Origin: Gordonia mangrovi
GTDB lineage: Bacteria > Actinomycetota > Actinomycetes > Mycobacteriales > Mycobacteriaceae
Direction of reading: 5' to 3'
DNA length: 64,000 nucleotides
Assembly (NCBI RefSeq): GCF_024734075.1
Contig: NZ_CP102850.1
Span: 186,001-250,000 of the forward strand
The position numbers and the translations under genes were made by a program. Of the stretch, positions 18,095 to 27,874 are shown piece by piece. Every line of letters begins with the position of its first letter. The stretch's first letter is position 1. Below the pieces are notes generated by a model, which had not been told where the DNA came from, searched no databases, and saw only the letters and a list, made by a program, of their open reading frames with translations.

Positions 18095-18943
18095 TCAGAC
18101 CTCGATCGGCTCGAGGTGAGTCGCGAGGGTCACCCCGATGGCGCCCGGCCCCACGTGGCAGCCGAGGACGGGCCCGAGATCCACCATCACCCGGGACGTC
18201 ACCTCACGTAGGCGACCGGCCAGGTCGTCGGCGAATTCCGTTGCCAGATCGGCAGATTCGCAGTGCTGGACGCCGAGGATCACCGGCCGGCCGGCCGCCG
18301 ATTCGACCGCCGCATCGGCCATCTTGTCCAGCGCCTTGGAGAAGGTGCGGTGGCGTTCACGCAACGTCAGCATGCCGTCGACCATGTGCAGGATCGGCTT
18401 GATCGACAGTGCCGAGCCGAGCATCTTGCTCGCGGCGCTGATCCGGCCGCTCTGCCGCAGGTTCTCGAGCTGATGGACGCACAGCATCGAGTCGATGGTG
18501 GCGGCCTGCCGGATGGCGGACTCGTAGACGCGGTCACGGTCGGCGCCCGTGTTCGCCGCCTGGGCCGCACCGATCGCGGTGAAACCGACGGCCAGCCCCA
18601 CCGATCGGGAATCGACGATGCGGACCTGCCCGGAGAACTTCTCGGCGGCCAGGCGACCGGCGCTCCACGTGCCCGACAGCCGCCGGGACATGTGCACCGC
18701 GACGACCCCGTCGCCGTCGCTGTCGGCCAGCGCCTGTTCATAGACCTCGCCGAGTTCGTGCGGGTTGGCCCCCGAGGTCGTCACGCCGGGACGGGACACG
18801 ATGTCGGCGGGTACGTCGTCGACGCCTTCACGATAGTCCTCGCCGTCCACGGTCAGGTGCAACGGCACCTGACGGATGCCGTAGTGGTCGGCGATCTCGG
18901 CTGGTAGGCGCGAGGAGGAATCGGTGACGACGACGACTGGCAC
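18095..18943 (-). CDS. DegV family fatty-acid-binding protein
   Basis: 282 residues with the family hallmarks: N-terminal VVVVTDSSSRLPAEI, GVTTSGANPHELGEVY, then RIVDSRSVGLAVGF and LRQSGRISAASKMLGSALSIKPILHMVDG. DegV/FakB proteins bind a fatty acid and present it to a FakA-type kinase. A FakA-like DAK2 protein is encoded at 30847-32514, so the two could work together (inference). GTG 18943 lies six bases after a -10 element inside the end of octT, suggesting a leaderless transcript. Confidence 0.9.
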   Translation of the reverse strand: MPVVVVTDSSSRLPAEIADHYGIRQVPLHLTVDGEDYREGVDDVPADIVSRPGVTTSGANPHELGEVYEQALADSDGDGVVAVHMSRRLSGTWSAGRLAAEKFSGQVRIVDSRSVGLAVGFTAIGAAQAANTGADRDRVYESAIRQAATIDSMLCVHQLENLRQSGRISAASKMLGSALSIKPILHMVDGMLTLRERHRTFSKALDKMADAAVESAAGRPVILGVQHCESADLATEFADDLAGRLREVTSRVMVDLGPVLGCHVGPGAIGVTLATHLEPIEV

Positions 18944-18947
18944 GGGT

Positions 18948-19715
18948 CTACGTTAGCCGGTCGATTTCGGGGTGGTCGGGGGCGGCGTCGGCAGCATCGA
19001 GGGCGGGGCCGGCCAGCGCGTTGCGCACCGCACCGATGACCTCGCCGGCGATCTGCCGATGGCACTCGAATCCCCAATGGATGCCGTCCGGGTTCATCGT
19101 GTCGGGTCGCTGCCCGAACGCATCGCAGGTGACCGGATAGAAGTCGGCGATGGGCAGCGCGTGGTGGCGACCCCAGCGGAGCATGGCCGCTGTGGTCGGT
19201 ACCCGCCCGGCGTGCACGTACCCGTAGTACGGACTGCGGTGGGTCGGCGGCAGGCACAGCACGATCGGCAGATCGGGCCGCAACTCGGCGAGCGCCGCCC
19301 GGATCTTCTCCAGATAGTCGACCGTGACCGCCGGCGGCAGCGCCACCGGCCACCCGACCTTCGACAGTCGGGGCTGCAACCACGAGTAACCGTCGCGCAC
19401 CACCTGGCGCAGTCGCGCCGGTCGCACATAGCGGATCTGCTCGCGCAGCGCGGTGGGCAGCGGCGACGGCAGGCTGTCCATCCCGCCGAACGCCAGCACC
19501 ACCACCTCGGCGGTCGGCACCGCCGCCCAGATGTTGGGATCCTGGATCAGGGCCCACCAGACATCGCGACTGGTCCAGCCGATCCGGCCGAACAGCGCGA
19601 CGTCACGGTCGCATGCCGCCCCCACCAGCGACGGCCAGATCCGAGGGTCGTCGGCGGGCAGTCCACCGGTCGGTCCGTAGTAGGCGAGTGAATCCGACAG
19701 GATCAGGATCGTCAC
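18948..19715 (-). CDS. octT: SGNH hydrolase-type diglucosylglycerate octanoyltransferase
   Basis: About 255 residues. The N-terminal block VTILILSDSLAYYGPTGGLPADDPRIWPSL contains the GDSL-type serine (SDSLAYYG), and the C-terminal NPDGIHWGFECHRQIA supplies the Asp/His pair. In mycobacteria OctT, encoded just beside gpgP, octanoylates diglucosylglycerate during methylglucose lipopolysaccharide synthesis. Position (overlapping gpgP by four bases) and motifs fit that enzyme. GTG 19715 was chosen for the overlap; an in-frame extension upstream is inside gpgP and not protein-like. Confidence 0.85.
   Translation of the reverse strand: MTILILSDSLAYYGPTGGLPADDPRIWPSLVGAACDRDVALFGRIGWTSRDVWWALIQDPNIWAAVPTAEVVVLAFGGMDSLPSPLPTALREQIRYVRPARLRQVVRDGYSWLQPRLSKVGWPVALPPAVTVDYLEKIRAALAELRPDLPIVLCLPPTHRSPYYGYVHAGRVPTTAAMLRWGRHHALPIADFYPVTCDAFGQRPDTMNPDGIHWGFECHRQIAGEVIGAVRNALAGPALDAADAAPDHPEIDRLT
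18950..18955 (-). promoter_or_regulatory. -10 element TAACGT before degV
   Basis: TAACGT, read on the minus strand, ends six bases before GTG 18943. It overlaps the stop codon of octT, so the degV-family gene may have its own leaderless transcript in addition to read-through. Confidence 0.45.
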
Positions 19716-20425
19716 TGCACGCCCGCGTCGGCCACCTCGGCCGAGGCGTTCCAGACGTCCAATCGCCACCGTGGCGCACTGCCGGGCACGCCGTGGCCGG
19801 ACAGTTGCACCCAACTGGTGTTCGCGAGCCCGCCGAACACCGGCCACGACCTTCGATCCAGGTCCAGCAGCGCCGCGGTCATCGCGGCGATGACGCCGCC
19901 GTGCGCGACGAGCACCACCGGGGCCTCGGGCCGTTCGCCACTGCCCCAGCCGTCGACGATGTCGACGAGCTCGTCCACCAGCGGGGTGGCCCGGGTGGCG
20001 ACGTCGATTCGGCTCTCGCCGTTCGGTGGCGCCCAGGCGGCGTCGTCGCGCCAGATGCGCCGCGCCCCCGGCATCTCGGCATCGACCTCGAGGTGGGTCA
20101 TGCCCTGCCAATCACCGAGATGGGTCTCGCGCAGCCGTTTGTCGGTGGTCACCGTGAGCCCCGTCCGTCGCGCCAACGCCTCGGCGGTGTCGCGGGCGCG
20201 GGTCAGATCGGAGGACAGGATGCGCATCGGTGCGCGATCGGCCAACGCGACCGCGGCGTCCTCGGCCTGGCGGCGGCCCAACGTCGACAGCTCGGTGTCG
20301 AGCTGTCCCTGCATCCGGCTGGTCGCGTTGTAGTCGGTCTGCCCATGACGCAACAGGATCAGCCGACGCACCACCGGGGTGAGACGTTCCACAGAAGTGT
20401 CGTGGCTGTCCGGACCGCCGCTCAT
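19712..20425 (-). CDS. gpgP: Glucosyl-3-phosphoglycerate phosphatase (histidine phosphatase family)
   Basis: 237 residues with the phosphohistidine motif LILLRHGQTDYNATSRMQGQLD, the second histidine in LVAHGGVIAAM, and HLGDWQGMTHLEV in between, all typical of the phosphoglycerate-mutase-like GpgP group. It removes phosphate from glucosyl-3-phosphoglycerate to give glucosylglycerate, early in methylglucose lipopolysaccharide synthesis. OctT, next in the unit, acts later in the same pathway. ATG 20425 overlaps the rsfS stop by four bases. Confidence 0.88.
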   Translation of the reverse strand: MSGGPDSHDTSVERLTPVVRRLILLRHGQTDYNATSRMQGQLDTELSTLGRRQAEDAAVALADRAPMRILSSDLTRARDTAEALARRTGLTVTTDKRLRETHLGDWQGMTHLEVDAEMPGARRIWRDDAAWAPPNGESRIDVATRATPLVDELVDIVDGWGSGERPEAPVVLVAHGGVIAAMTAALLDLDRRSWPVFGGLANTSWVQLSGHGVPGSAPRWRLDVWNASAEVADAGVQ

Positions 20426-20784
20426 GCGAGGCCGTCCACGTCGATCACCGGGCAGTCTTTCCACAACCGTTCGAGCGCGTAGAACTGCCGTTCGTCGGTG
20501 TGCTGGATGTGTACGACGATATCGGCGTAGTCGATCAGTGCCCACCGGCCCTCACGGGTGCCCTCGCGTCGAACGGGCTTGTGGCCGGCTTCGCGCAGTT
20601 TGTCCTCCACCTCGTCGACGATCGCGGTGACCTGCCGTTCGTTGTCGGCCGACGCGATCACGAAGATGTCGGTGATGACGAGCTGTTCGGAGACGTCGAT
20701 GACCGTGACGTCGTGGGCGAGTTTGTCGGCGGCGGCGTGTGCCGCCACGGTGGCCATCTGCAGCGCTTCGGCTGAGGCAGTCAC
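20422..20784 (-). CDS. rsfS: Ribosomal silencing factor RsfS
   Basis: 120 residues of the Iojap/RsfS family: AADKLAHDVTVIDVSEQLVITDIFVIASADNERQV, then EGTREGRWALIDYADIVVHI and DERQFYALERLWKDCPVIDV, a nearly invariant C-terminus. It binds uL14 and blocks subunit joining in starvation. GTG 20784 has AAGGA five bases upstream. The nadD-rsfS-gpgP order is conserved in mycobacteria. Confidence 0.94.
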   Translation of the reverse strand: MTASAEALQMATVAAHAAADKLAHDVTVIDVSEQLVITDIFVIASADNERQVTAIVDEVEDKLREAGHKPVRREGTREGRWALIDYADIVVHIQHTDERQFYALERLWKDCPVIDVDGLA

Positions 20785-20833
20785 TGGAGTCCTTCCGTCG
20801 TGGAGTGGTGCGGTGTGGTGCGGCGGAGTGCGA

Positions 20834-21538
20834 TCAGGGCGCGGACACCCCTGGCGAGGACGCCTTCGGCGCGCGGTACAGCTTGCGTTTGGCGATGTAC
20901 TGGACGACGCCGTCGGGGACGAGATACCAGACCGGCCGGCCGCGCGCGGCACGGGCACGGCAATCCGTGGACGAGATCGCCAACGCCGGGATCTCGAGCA
21001 TCTGCAACGTGTCCGGCGGCAACGAACCGAGATGCTGAGCAAGATGCTTGGCGTGCAGTTCGTAGCCCGGGCGGCTGACACCGATGAAGTGCGCGAGTTC
21101 GAACAACCCTTCCCAGTCCTGCCAGGACAGGATCGACTCCAGTGCATCGGCGCCGGTGATGAAGAACAGCTCCGCCTCGGGATGGAGTGTGCGTAGGTCT
21201 CGCAACGTGTCGACGGTGTAGGTGTCGCCCTCGCGTTCGATGTCGACGCGACTCACACTGAAGCGCGGATTGGATGCGGTGGCGATGACCGTCATCAGGT
21301 AGCGATCCTCGGCCGGGCTGACCGCCCGGGTCGCGTCGATGACGTTGCCGGCCTCGTCCTCGCCCAGCTTCTGCCAGGGCCGTCCGGTCGGGACAAAGAT
21401 CACCTCGTCCAGGGAGAACCGGTGGGCGACCTCGCTGGCGGCCACGAGGTGACCGTTGTGAATGGGATCGAAGGTGCCACCCATGATGCCGATGCGGCGT
21501 GCGCGCGGTCGCGTGGACGTCTGCCCGTCGGTGGCCAT
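20834..21538 (-). CDS. nadD: Nicotinate-nucleotide adenylyltransferase
   Basis: About 234 residues with the nucleotidyltransferase signature [22 protein letters not shown], then [24 protein letters not shown] and the second-site motif [28 protein letters not shown]. It makes deamido-NAD from nicotinate mononucleotide. ATG 21538 is favoured because TAAACT ends eight bases upstream, which fits a leaderless message. A GTG nine codons earlier would add VDRVNSHV and has no ribosome binding site. It starts the nadD-rsfS-gpgP-octT unit. Confidence 0.94.
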   Translation of the reverse strand: MATDGQTSTRPRARRIGIMGGTFDPIHNGHLVAASEVAHRFSLDEVIFVPTGRPWQKLGEDEAGNVIDATRAVSPAEDRYLMTVIATASNPRFSVSRVDIEREGDTYTVDTLRDLRTLHPEAELFFITGADALESILSWQDWEGLFELAHFIGVSRPGYELHAKHLAQHLGSLPPDTLQMLEIPALAISSTDCRARAARGRPVWYLVPDGVVQYIAKRKLYRAPKASSPGVSAP

Positions 21539-21546
21539 GACGTGTG

Positions 21547-21552
21547 AGTTTA
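21547..21552 (-). promoter_or_regulatory. -10 element TAAACT before nadD
   Basis: TAAACT on the minus strand is eight bases before ATG 21538, with no Shine-Dalgarno sequence in between. A leaderless transcript beginning at the ATG is likely. Confidence 0.5.
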
Positions 21553-21590
21553 CGCGGTCGACCACGCGGCACCCGGCGAGCCGCTGCAGA

Positions 21591-23024
21591 TCACACCGGC
21601 AGCAGGTCGGCGATCACCCGACCGAGCTGGGTGGCGTTGCGGCACTCGAACATCTCGATGGCCTCGGCGTACTCGGTCGCCGCCGAGTCTCCGGTGCCCC
21701 AATTGCGCTGGGCCTCGGGGTTCAGCCAGTAGGCGTGCCGGGCTCGGTCGACGAGCTCACGAAGAGCTTCCAGACGCGGATCGTGGTAGTTGTTGCGGGC
21801 GTCGCCGAGGATCAGCAGCGCACCGCGGTGAGTCAACGACTCGACGTAGTCGTCGACGAAACCCTTCAGCATGTTGCCGTAGTCGGAGTGTCCGTCGCGG
21901 GTGCTGATCCGGGCGGTGGTGATCATCCGGTGCATGCTGGTCCCGAAGTCCTCGTCGTCGGCGCCCCGGTCGAAGAAGTCGGTCACCTCGTCGACGGTGT
22001 CGACGAACGCAAACACCCGGACCTTCGAGAACTGTTGACGCAACGCGTACACCAACCGCAGCGTGAACTGGGAGAATCCTGCCACCGAACCCGAAACGTC
22101 ACAGATCACGGTGAGCTCCGGACGCCCCGGGCGGGGCTTGCGGTGGGTCAGCTCGATCGGCACACCGCCGGTCGACATCGATGCCCGCAACGTCTTGCGC
22201 ACGTCGACCGCGCCGCGATGCGATCGACGACGACGAATCTCCAACTTGGCCGCCAGCAGCCGGGCCAGCGGCTCGATCGTGCGTCGGATCTCCGCGAGAT
22301 CCGACGCACCGGCCGACAGGAAATTGATGTTCTCCGGCAGCTGTGGGACCGCGTACTCCGCGACCCGTTCCCGCCCCTTGGCACCGGCCATCCGCCGCTG
22401 TGTCTCCGACTCGATCGCAGCACGCAGGTCGGCCGAGCGAGCACGTGCGGCACTGCGATACCGAGGCTCGGTACCGGCCCGATCACCGAGCGAGTCGTCG
22501 CCATCACCGCCGGCCATCGCGGCCGCGATCCGCGCGATCAGCGTCTGCGGACTGATCTGCGACAACGCCTGATAGGCCGAGTACGCCTCGCCGCGGGTGG
22601 AATCGTAACGTCCGAGCTGGTCGACGATGAGCGCCACCATCTGCGCGAGCCGCGCGTCCGCATCGGGCGACTCGTCGGCGAGCAACTCGGCCAGCTGGTC
22701 GCGGATCGCCTCCACATCCACCTCGCCGTCGGACGTTCTCGGCAATTCGGAGACCGCGGTGCGCGCGCCGGTGCCCAACGGAAACCACAGGTCGAAGACG
22801 GTGTCGAACACCCGGCGATGCATCTGATCACTGATCAGGGTGGCGGCCAAGCCCTCACGCAACGTGCGACGGTCGAGGAGATCGAGCACCTCCACCGCTT
22901 GGGCCGCATCGATGAGCGACGACGGCCCGACGACGATGCCGCGGGCCCGCAACTCGTCAACGAAACCGGTGAGATGATCGATCAGCGGCACCTCGGGCGC
23001 CACAATCTCCGCCGCGCCGGCCAT
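21591..23024 (-). CDS. VWA domain-containing CoxE-like protein
   Basis: 477 residues. An N-terminal helical region ([23 protein letters not shown]) is followed by a von Willebrand A domain with the metal-site motif [15 protein letters not shown] near residue 315, then DYGNMLKGF and [14 protein letters not shown]. Such proteins pair with MoxR AAA ATPases as chaperones that insert cofactors or activate enzymes. Here the MoxR gene is directly upstream with a one-base overlap (TGATG). Target unknown. Matches Rv2425c by position. Confidence 0.9.
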   Translation of the reverse strand: MAGAAEIVAPEVPLIDHLTGFVDELRARGIVVGPSSLIDAAQAVEVLDLLDRRTLREGLAATLISDQMHRRVFDTVFDLWFPLGTGARTAVSELPRTSDGEVDVEAIRDQLAELLADESPDADARLAQMVALIVDQLGRYDSTRGEAYSAYQALSQISPQTLIARIAAAMAGGDGDDSLGDRAGTEPRYRSAARARSADLRAAIESETQRRMAGAKGRERVAEYAVPQLPENINFLSAGASDLAEIRRTIEPLARLLAAKLEIRRRRSHRGAVDVRKTLRASMSTGGVPIELTHRKPRPGRPELTVICDVSGSVAGFSQFTLRLVYALRQQFSKVRVFAFVDTVDEVTDFFDRGADDEDFGTSMHRMITTARISTRDGHSDYGNMLKGFVDDYVESLTHRGALLILGDARNNYHDPRLEALRELVDRARHAYWLNPEAQRNWGTGDSAATEYAEAIEMFECRNATQLGRVIADLLPV

Positions 23025-23944
23025 CAGCCCAACTTGAGTTCTTTGAACGCGGTCTTCAGGTCCGGGCGGTGCTTGAGCACCACACCCAACGTCCGGGCGA
23101 TCAGCCCGTCGTCAAGCGTCGCCCCGGCGCCACCGGTCGATTCCCCTGCGCCGAGCGCGAGCAGGGTGTTGCCCCAGTCGATGGTCTCGGCCACCGACGG
23201 CTTCTTGCGGATGTCGAGTGCGCGCAGCACACCGACGACGCGGACCAGTTCGGCTGCGAGCGCCTCCGGCAGCCCGGGCACCCGCGAGGCGAGGATCTCA
23301 CGTTCGCGGGCGGAGTCGGGGAAGTCGATGTAGAGGTACAGGCAGCGACGCTTGAGCGCCTCGGAGAGGTCGCGCGTCGCATTCGAGGTGAGGATGACAA
23401 TCGGGCGGCGAGTCGCCGCCACCGTCCCCATCTCGGGAATGGTCACCGCGAAGTCGCTGAGCACCTCGAGCAGCAGCCCCTCGACGTCGACGTCGGCCTT
23501 GTCCACCTCGTCGATGAGCAGCACCGTCGGTTCGGATCTCGAGATGGCGCGCAGCAGCGGGCGCGGCAGCAGGAACTCGTCGGAGAAGATGTCGCTCTTC
23601 GCCTCGTCCCAGTCGCGGGTGCCGGTGGCCTGGATGTGCAGGATCTGCTTGGCGTGGTTCCACTCGTAGAGTGCCCGGGCCTCGTCGATGCCCTCATAGC
23701 ACTGCAGCCGGATGAACTCGGCGTCGGTCGACTGCGAGATCGCCCGCGCCAGTTCGGTTTTGCCGACGCCGGCGGGGCCTTCCACCAGGAGCGGTTTGCC
23801 GAGCCGGTCGGCCAGGTACGTCGACGTGGCAGTGGCGTCGTCGGCGAGATAGCCGGTGTCGCGCAGCCGTGTGGTGACGTCGGCGACGTCGGTGAACGAT
23901 GGCACGGTGGTGGGCCCGCCGGTCGCGGCGGTCGTCTCGGCCAT
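23024..23944 (-). CDS. MoxR family AAA ATPase
   Basis: 306 residues with Walker A LLVEGPAGVGKTELARA, Walker B TVLLIDEVDKADVDVEGLLLEVL, sensor LTSNATRDLSEALKRRCLYLYIDFP and an arginine finger region, all typical of MoxR ATPases. ATG 23944 overlaps the proA stop by one base (TAATG) and the stop overlaps the VWA gene. The pair probably forms an ATPase/metal-binding adaptor chaperone. Co-transcription with proA is suggested by spacing; there is no obvious link to proline synthesis. Confidence 0.92.
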   Translation of the reverse strand: MAETTAATGGPTTVPSFTDVADVTTRLRDTGYLADDATATSTYLADRLGKPLLVEGPAGVGKTELARAISQSTDAEFIRLQCYEGIDEARALYEWNHAKQILHIQATGTRDWDEAKSDIFSDEFLLPRPLLRAISRSEPTVLLIDEVDKADVDVEGLLLEVLSDFAVTIPEMGTVAATRRPIVILTSNATRDLSEALKRRCLYLYIDFPDSAREREILASRVPGLPEALAAELVRVVGVLRALDIRKKPSVAETIDWGNTLLALGAGESTGGAGATLDDGLIARTLGVVLKHRPDLKTAFKELKLG

Positions 23945-25221
23945 TAGGCGGGCCTGATGTGGCCGTCGCCCCAGACGGTCCACTTCGTCGAGGTGAGTTC
24001 CGGCAGCCCCATCGGACCGCGCGCATGCAGTTTCTGTGTCGAGATGCCGATCTCGGCACCGAACCCGAACTGCTCACCGTCGGTGAACGCGGTCGACGCG
24101 TTGACCATCACCGCCGCCGCATCGACCCGCGAGGTGAATTCCCGCGCGGCGGCCAGATCGGTGGTGACGATCGCCTCGGTGTGACCGGTCCCCCAGGTGT
24201 CGATGTGGGCGACCGCCGCATCCAGGTCGTCGACGACCTTCATCGCGATGTCCATCGACAGATACTCTTCGGCCCAGTCCGTGTCCGTCGCCGGCTCCAT
24301 ACCGGGTTCATCACCGTGGATCACCACGCCCTGCGCCTGCAGGGCCTGCGAGATCTTCGGCAACGCGTCGGACGCCACGGCCTTGTCGATGAGTACCGTC
24401 TCGGCGGTGTTGCAGACGCTGGGCCGACGGGTCTTCGAGTTCAGCACGATGCGGGTGGCGACATCGAGATCGGCGAGCGCATGCACGTAGACATGGCAGT
24501 TGCCGGTGCCGGTCTCGATGGTGGGCACCGTCGCATTGGCCACGACCGCGTTGATCAGTCCCGCGCCCCCGCGCGGGATCACGACGTCGACGAGGCCACG
24601 CGCCCGGATCAGCGCGGTGACGCTGGAACGATCCTCGCTCGGCAGAAGTGCCACCGAATCGGGGTTGACCCCCTGGTCGCGCATCACCTCACGCAGAATC
24701 CGGACGAGCTCCGCGTTCGAGTTCGCCGCCGATGACGAACCGCGCAGCAGGACCGCGTTGCCCGACTTGAAGGCGATGCCGAACGCATCCACGGTCACAT
24801 TCGGCCGTGCCTCGTAGACCATGCCGACCACACCGAGCGGCACCCGCAACTGACGCAGTTCCATACCGTTGGGCAGCGTCTTCCCGGACACCACGGTGCC
24901 GATCGGATCCGGCAACACGGCCACCTGGCGAAGCCCGTCGGCAATCCCGGTGATGCGCTCGGGGGTCAGCCGCAGACGGTCGATCAGGCTGGCCTCGGTG
25001 CCGTCGTTGTCCGCACGGGTGATGTCGGCCGCATTCGCGGCCAGAATTGCCTCACTGTCGGCCTCGATCGCCTCGGCCGCCGCGAGCAGCACCTCGTTCT
25101 TGGCGGCGGTCGTCAACCCGGCCAGGGCACGCGACGCGACCTTGGCGGCCTTGGCCAGACCCGTGACAACCTGTTCGACATCGGTCGCCACCACGCCCGA
25201 ATCGGCGGTGGGTGCACTCAT
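23944..25221 (-). CDS. proA: Gamma-glutamyl phosphate reductase
   Basis: 425 residues: [42 protein letters not shown], split here as [21 protein letters not shown] and the following block; the catalytic cysteine in [15 protein letters not shown]; and [31 protein letters not shown], read as [10 protein letters not shown] and LHARGPMGL, near the C-terminus. It converts glutamyl phosphate to glutamate semialdehyde in proline synthesis. ATG 25221 follows AGGA. No proB lies beside it, as in mycobacteria. It is the last gene of the first conserved block. Confidence 0.96.
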   Translation of the reverse strand: MSAPTADSGVVATDVEQVVTGLAKAAKVASRALAGLTTAAKNEVLLAAAEAIEADSEAILAANAADITRADNDGTEASLIDRLRLTPERITGIADGLRQVAVLPDPIGTVVSGKTLPNGMELRQLRVPLGVVGMVYEARPNVTVDAFGIAFKSGNAVLLRGSSSAANSNAELVRILREVMRDQGVNPDSVALLPSEDRSSVTALIRARGLVDVVIPRGGAGLINAVVANATVPTIETGTGNCHVYVHALADLDVATRIVLNSKTRRPSVCNTAETVLIDKAVASDALPKISQALQAQGVVIHGDEPGMEPATDTDWAEEYLSMDIAMKVVDDLDAAVAHIDTWGTGHTEAIVTTDLAAAREFTSRVDAAAVMVNASTAFTDGEQFGFGAEIGISTQKLHARGPMGLPELTSTKWTVWGDGHIRPA

Positions 25222-25299
25222 GGAATCCTCGACTTCGCCTGCGGAAACATGTCGCCCACCAGAGTAGCGGTGCGCCCGGAAGCGCCCCAATCCCGGCTG

Positions 25300-25328
25300 T
25301 TGCGCCGATCACGATCGTGGCGTACCCT
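25300..25328 (+). promoter_or_regulatory. Promoter for the DUF222/HNH gene
   Basis: TTGCGC (25300-25305) and TACCCT (25323-25328) are 17 bases apart. GTG 25334 lies five bases after the -10, so the transcript may be leaderless from that GTG. Confidence 0.5.
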
Positions 25329-25333
25329 CGAAC

Positions 25334-26722
25334 GTGAGTTCGAATCAATCGATCGGGGGGTCGATGTCGGTGGACGTGTCGGTTGTGACGCCGGGTAACG
25401 CCGAACCTGCTGCAGAGACGCCGGCTGCGCCCGACTTCCTGCGCTCCACGCTGGATTCGGTTGCATCGCTTGCCGTAGCCGACACCGAGGCCGACGCGAC
25501 ACGACGCCTGACGCTGCTCGAGGAGATCAAGTCGGCCTGCGCTGCCGCGCAAGTGCGTGAGACGGCGCGACTCGAGGAGTTGCGGGACGCCGACGAGCAG
25601 ATGCGCAACGTACCGGCATCCCGGCGCGGGCGCAGCCTGTCGGCAGAGGTCGGTCTCGCCCGGAAGGTGTCCCCGCGAAAAGGCAGTCAATACCTGGGTT
25701 TCACACGGGCTCTCGCCCACGAGATGCCGCACACGATGCGGGCGTTGACGTCCGGGACGCTCACCGAGTGGCGTGCCACGATCCTGGTCCGTGAAACCGC
25801 TTATCTGACAAAAGAAACCCGAACCGAGATCGATCGACGCATGTGCGCCGATCCGGCCGTCCTGGACGGCGTCAGCGATCGCGCACTCGAGGCCTCGGCC
25901 AAAAAACACGCCTACGAACTCGACCCACACGCCGTGGTCGCGCGATCGGCCCGGGCGGAGAAGGACCGCCGCGTCGGGGTACGCCCGGCCCCGGATCTGA
26001 TGACGAAACTCTCGGCGCTGCTCCCCCTGAAACAGGGAGTCGCCGTGTATGCGTCACTCAAAGCACATGCCGACGCGACGGTCGGGGGTGACGACCGGAC
26101 GCATGCGCAGATCATGGCCGACACGCTCGTCGAGCGGGTCACCGGCCAGTCCTCCGCCGAGAAGGTGCCGGTGTCGGTGAACGTGGTCATGTCCGAACGC
26201 ACCATGCTCACCACCAGCGACGAGGCCGCGGAGATCCCCGGGTTCGGTCCGATCCCGAGCAGCCTGGCGCGACAGATGATCGCCGAAGGTACCGACGAGG
26301 CGACGAGATCGACGCTGCGACGATTGTTCGCGCGACCACGCGACGGCACGCTGGTCTCCATGGACGCGCGGTCCCGCACGTTTCCCAAGGCGCTGGCACA
26401 CTTCATCGCCATGCGTGACCGATTGTGTCGCACACCGTATTGCGGAGCACCGATAGCCGAGACCGATCATGCGACACCGCATCGACACGGTGGCGCCACC
26501 ACCGATGTGAACGGCGACGGGGCCTGTCGCGCCCACAATCTGGCGAAGGAGGCCGACGGCTGGCGATACACGGTGGTGGAAACGTCCGGGGGACACCGGA
26601 TGGAGATCCATACACCGACCGGCGGCACTCACCTGTCGGCAGCGCCACCGGCCGTCGGTCATGTCCCGGACACCACGAGCGTGGTGGAGTCCCGTCTCCT
26701 CGCGCTGCTCAACGCTGCGTGA
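25334..26722 (+). CDS. DUF222 / 13E12-repeat family HNH endonuclease-like protein
   Basis: 462 residues from GTG 25334. ATG 25364, ten codons later and after a G-run, is an alternative start. The N-terminal two thirds are the helical DUF222 region (ARKVSPRKGSQYLGFTRAL, then LTEWRATILVRETAYL). The C-terminal HNH motif has the zinc cysteines CRTPYC, DHATPHRHGGATTD and CRAHNLAKE. These proteins are abundant paralogues in mycolic-acid bacteria (REP13E12 in M. tuberculosis), often at mobile or variable sites. Activity is unproven. It marks the junction of the two conserved blocks. Confidence 0.88.
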   Translation: MSSNQSIGGSMSVDVSVVTPGNAEPAAETPAAPDFLRSTLDSVASLAVADTEADATRRLTLLEEIKSACAAAQVRETARLEELRDADEQMRNVPASRRGRSLSAEVGLARKVSPRKGSQYLGFTRALAHEMPHTMRALTSGTLTEWRATILVRETAYLTKETRTEIDRRMCADPAVLDGVSDRALEASAKKHAYELDPHAVVARSARAEKDRRVGVRPAPDLMTKLSALLPLKQGVAVYASLKAHADATVGGDDRTHAQIMADTLVERVTGQSSAEKVPVSVNVVMSERTMLTTSDEAAEIPGFGPIPSSLARQMIAEGTDEATRSTLRRLFARPRDGTLVSMDARSRTFPKALAHFIAMRDRLCRTPYCGAPIAETDHATPHRHGGATTDVNGDGACRAHNLAKEADGWRYTVVETSGGHRMEIHTPTGGTHLSAAPPAVGHVPDTTSVVESRLLALLNAA

Positions 26723-26734
26723 AACCCTGGTGCC

Positions 26735-27874
26735 ATGAGCAATCTCGTGGCGCTGATGGCGGCGACCTTCCTGGCCTTCGTCAACTACGCCGCGCTGCTT
26801 CCCGTGGTGCCCATGTGGGCGTCGAGCGGTGGCGCCGGGAGCGTGGTGGTCGGCGCCACCACCGGGGCGATGATGGCGGCCACCGTACTCACACAACTCT
26901 CCATGCCGTGGTTGTTCCAACACGTCTCCCTCCGCACCATGATGGTGCTTGGCGCAGTCCTCCTCGGTGTCCCGACGGCGCTCTATCCGCTGGCGACCGA
27001 GGCCGCCCCGATCGTGCTGATCAGTGTGATCCGTGGCGTTGGATTCGCTTTCATCGTGATCGCCGGGGCGGTGATCGTGGCCGACCTCGCGGGCCCCGGA
27101 AAGCTCGCCTCCTATTCGGGTTATTACGGTGCCGCTGCGGCGCTCCCGAACATCGGCGCTCTGGCCGGCGGCGTGTGGGCCGTCGACGTGCTGGGCTACG
27201 ACCTCGTGTTTTATGTGGCCGGTGCTGCGAGCCTGGCGGGCACTGTCACGGCCTGCTGGCTTCCGGGCGGGGTGCACGGGCGTTTCCAACGGCCGTCGGT
27301 GTCCGATGTACGGCCGATCACGGTGCCCATCATCCTGTTCGTGATGGTCGCGGGGTCCTTCGGCGCCGCCACCACATTCCTCTCCCTGTCCGGGCCGGAT
27401 GCGGTGACAGTCGCCGCCGCACTGCTCGCGGCGTCCATCGCATTGGTGATCGGACGGCTGGGCGCAGGATTCCTCGGTGACCGCCACGCAGCCGGACGAT
27501 TGCTGGTGGTGTCGGTGCTCGTCGCGGCCCTGGGTTGCACGATCATCGCGATATCTCTCGGCGGACCCGCCTGGTCACTCATCCTCGGGGCCGCGTTACT
27601 GGGCGTCGGTTTCGGTTCGTGTCAGAACGATTCGTTCGTGGTGACCGTTCAACGTCTCGGTGCCGAACGCAGCGGCACGGCGAGCATCATCTGGAACATC
27701 GCCTACGACGGCGGCCTCGGGCTCGGTGCCGTCGGATTCGGTTGGTTCGTCGCCCGACTCGGGTATGCAGAGGCCTTCCTGACGATGGCCGCATCCATCG
27801 CCGTGGTGACCCTCGCGTGCGCACGGTTCGTTTCTACTCGACCGCAGCACACGACCGCAGGACCGCAGCCATGA
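26735..27874 (+). CDS. MFS transporter
   Basis: 379 residues, about eleven to twelve hydrophobic segments, with no large soluble domain. A weak MFS loop 8-9 signature is present (VIGRLGAGFLGDRHAAGRLL). It starts 12 bases after the HNH gene, so co-transcription is possible. The substrate cannot be told. Its last 41 bases overlap the 3' end of the secreted nuclease gene on the other strand. Confidence 0.8.
   Translation: MSNLVALMAATFLAFVNYAALLPVVPMWASSGGAGSVVVGATTGAMMAATVLTQLSMPWLFQHVSLRTMMVLGAVLLGVPTALYPLATEAAPIVLISVIRGVGFAFIVIAGAVIVADLAGPGKLASYSGYYGAAAALPNIGALAGGVWAVDVLGYDLVFYVAGAASLAGTVTACWLPGGVHGRFQRPSVSDVRPITVPIILFVMVAGSFGAATTFLSLSGPDAVTVAAALLAASIALVIGRLGAGFLGDRHAAGRLLVVSVLVAALGCTIIAISLGGPAWSLILGAALLGVGFGSCQNDSFVVTVQRLGAERSGTASIIWNIAYDGGLGLGAVGFGWFVARLGYAEAFLTMAASIAVVTLACARFVSTRPQHTTAGPQP

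Noticed and set aside
25334..27874. Insertion sequence at the block junction
   Set aside because: No transposase, terminal inverted repeats or target duplication could be found; DUF222/HNH proteins are not transposases.
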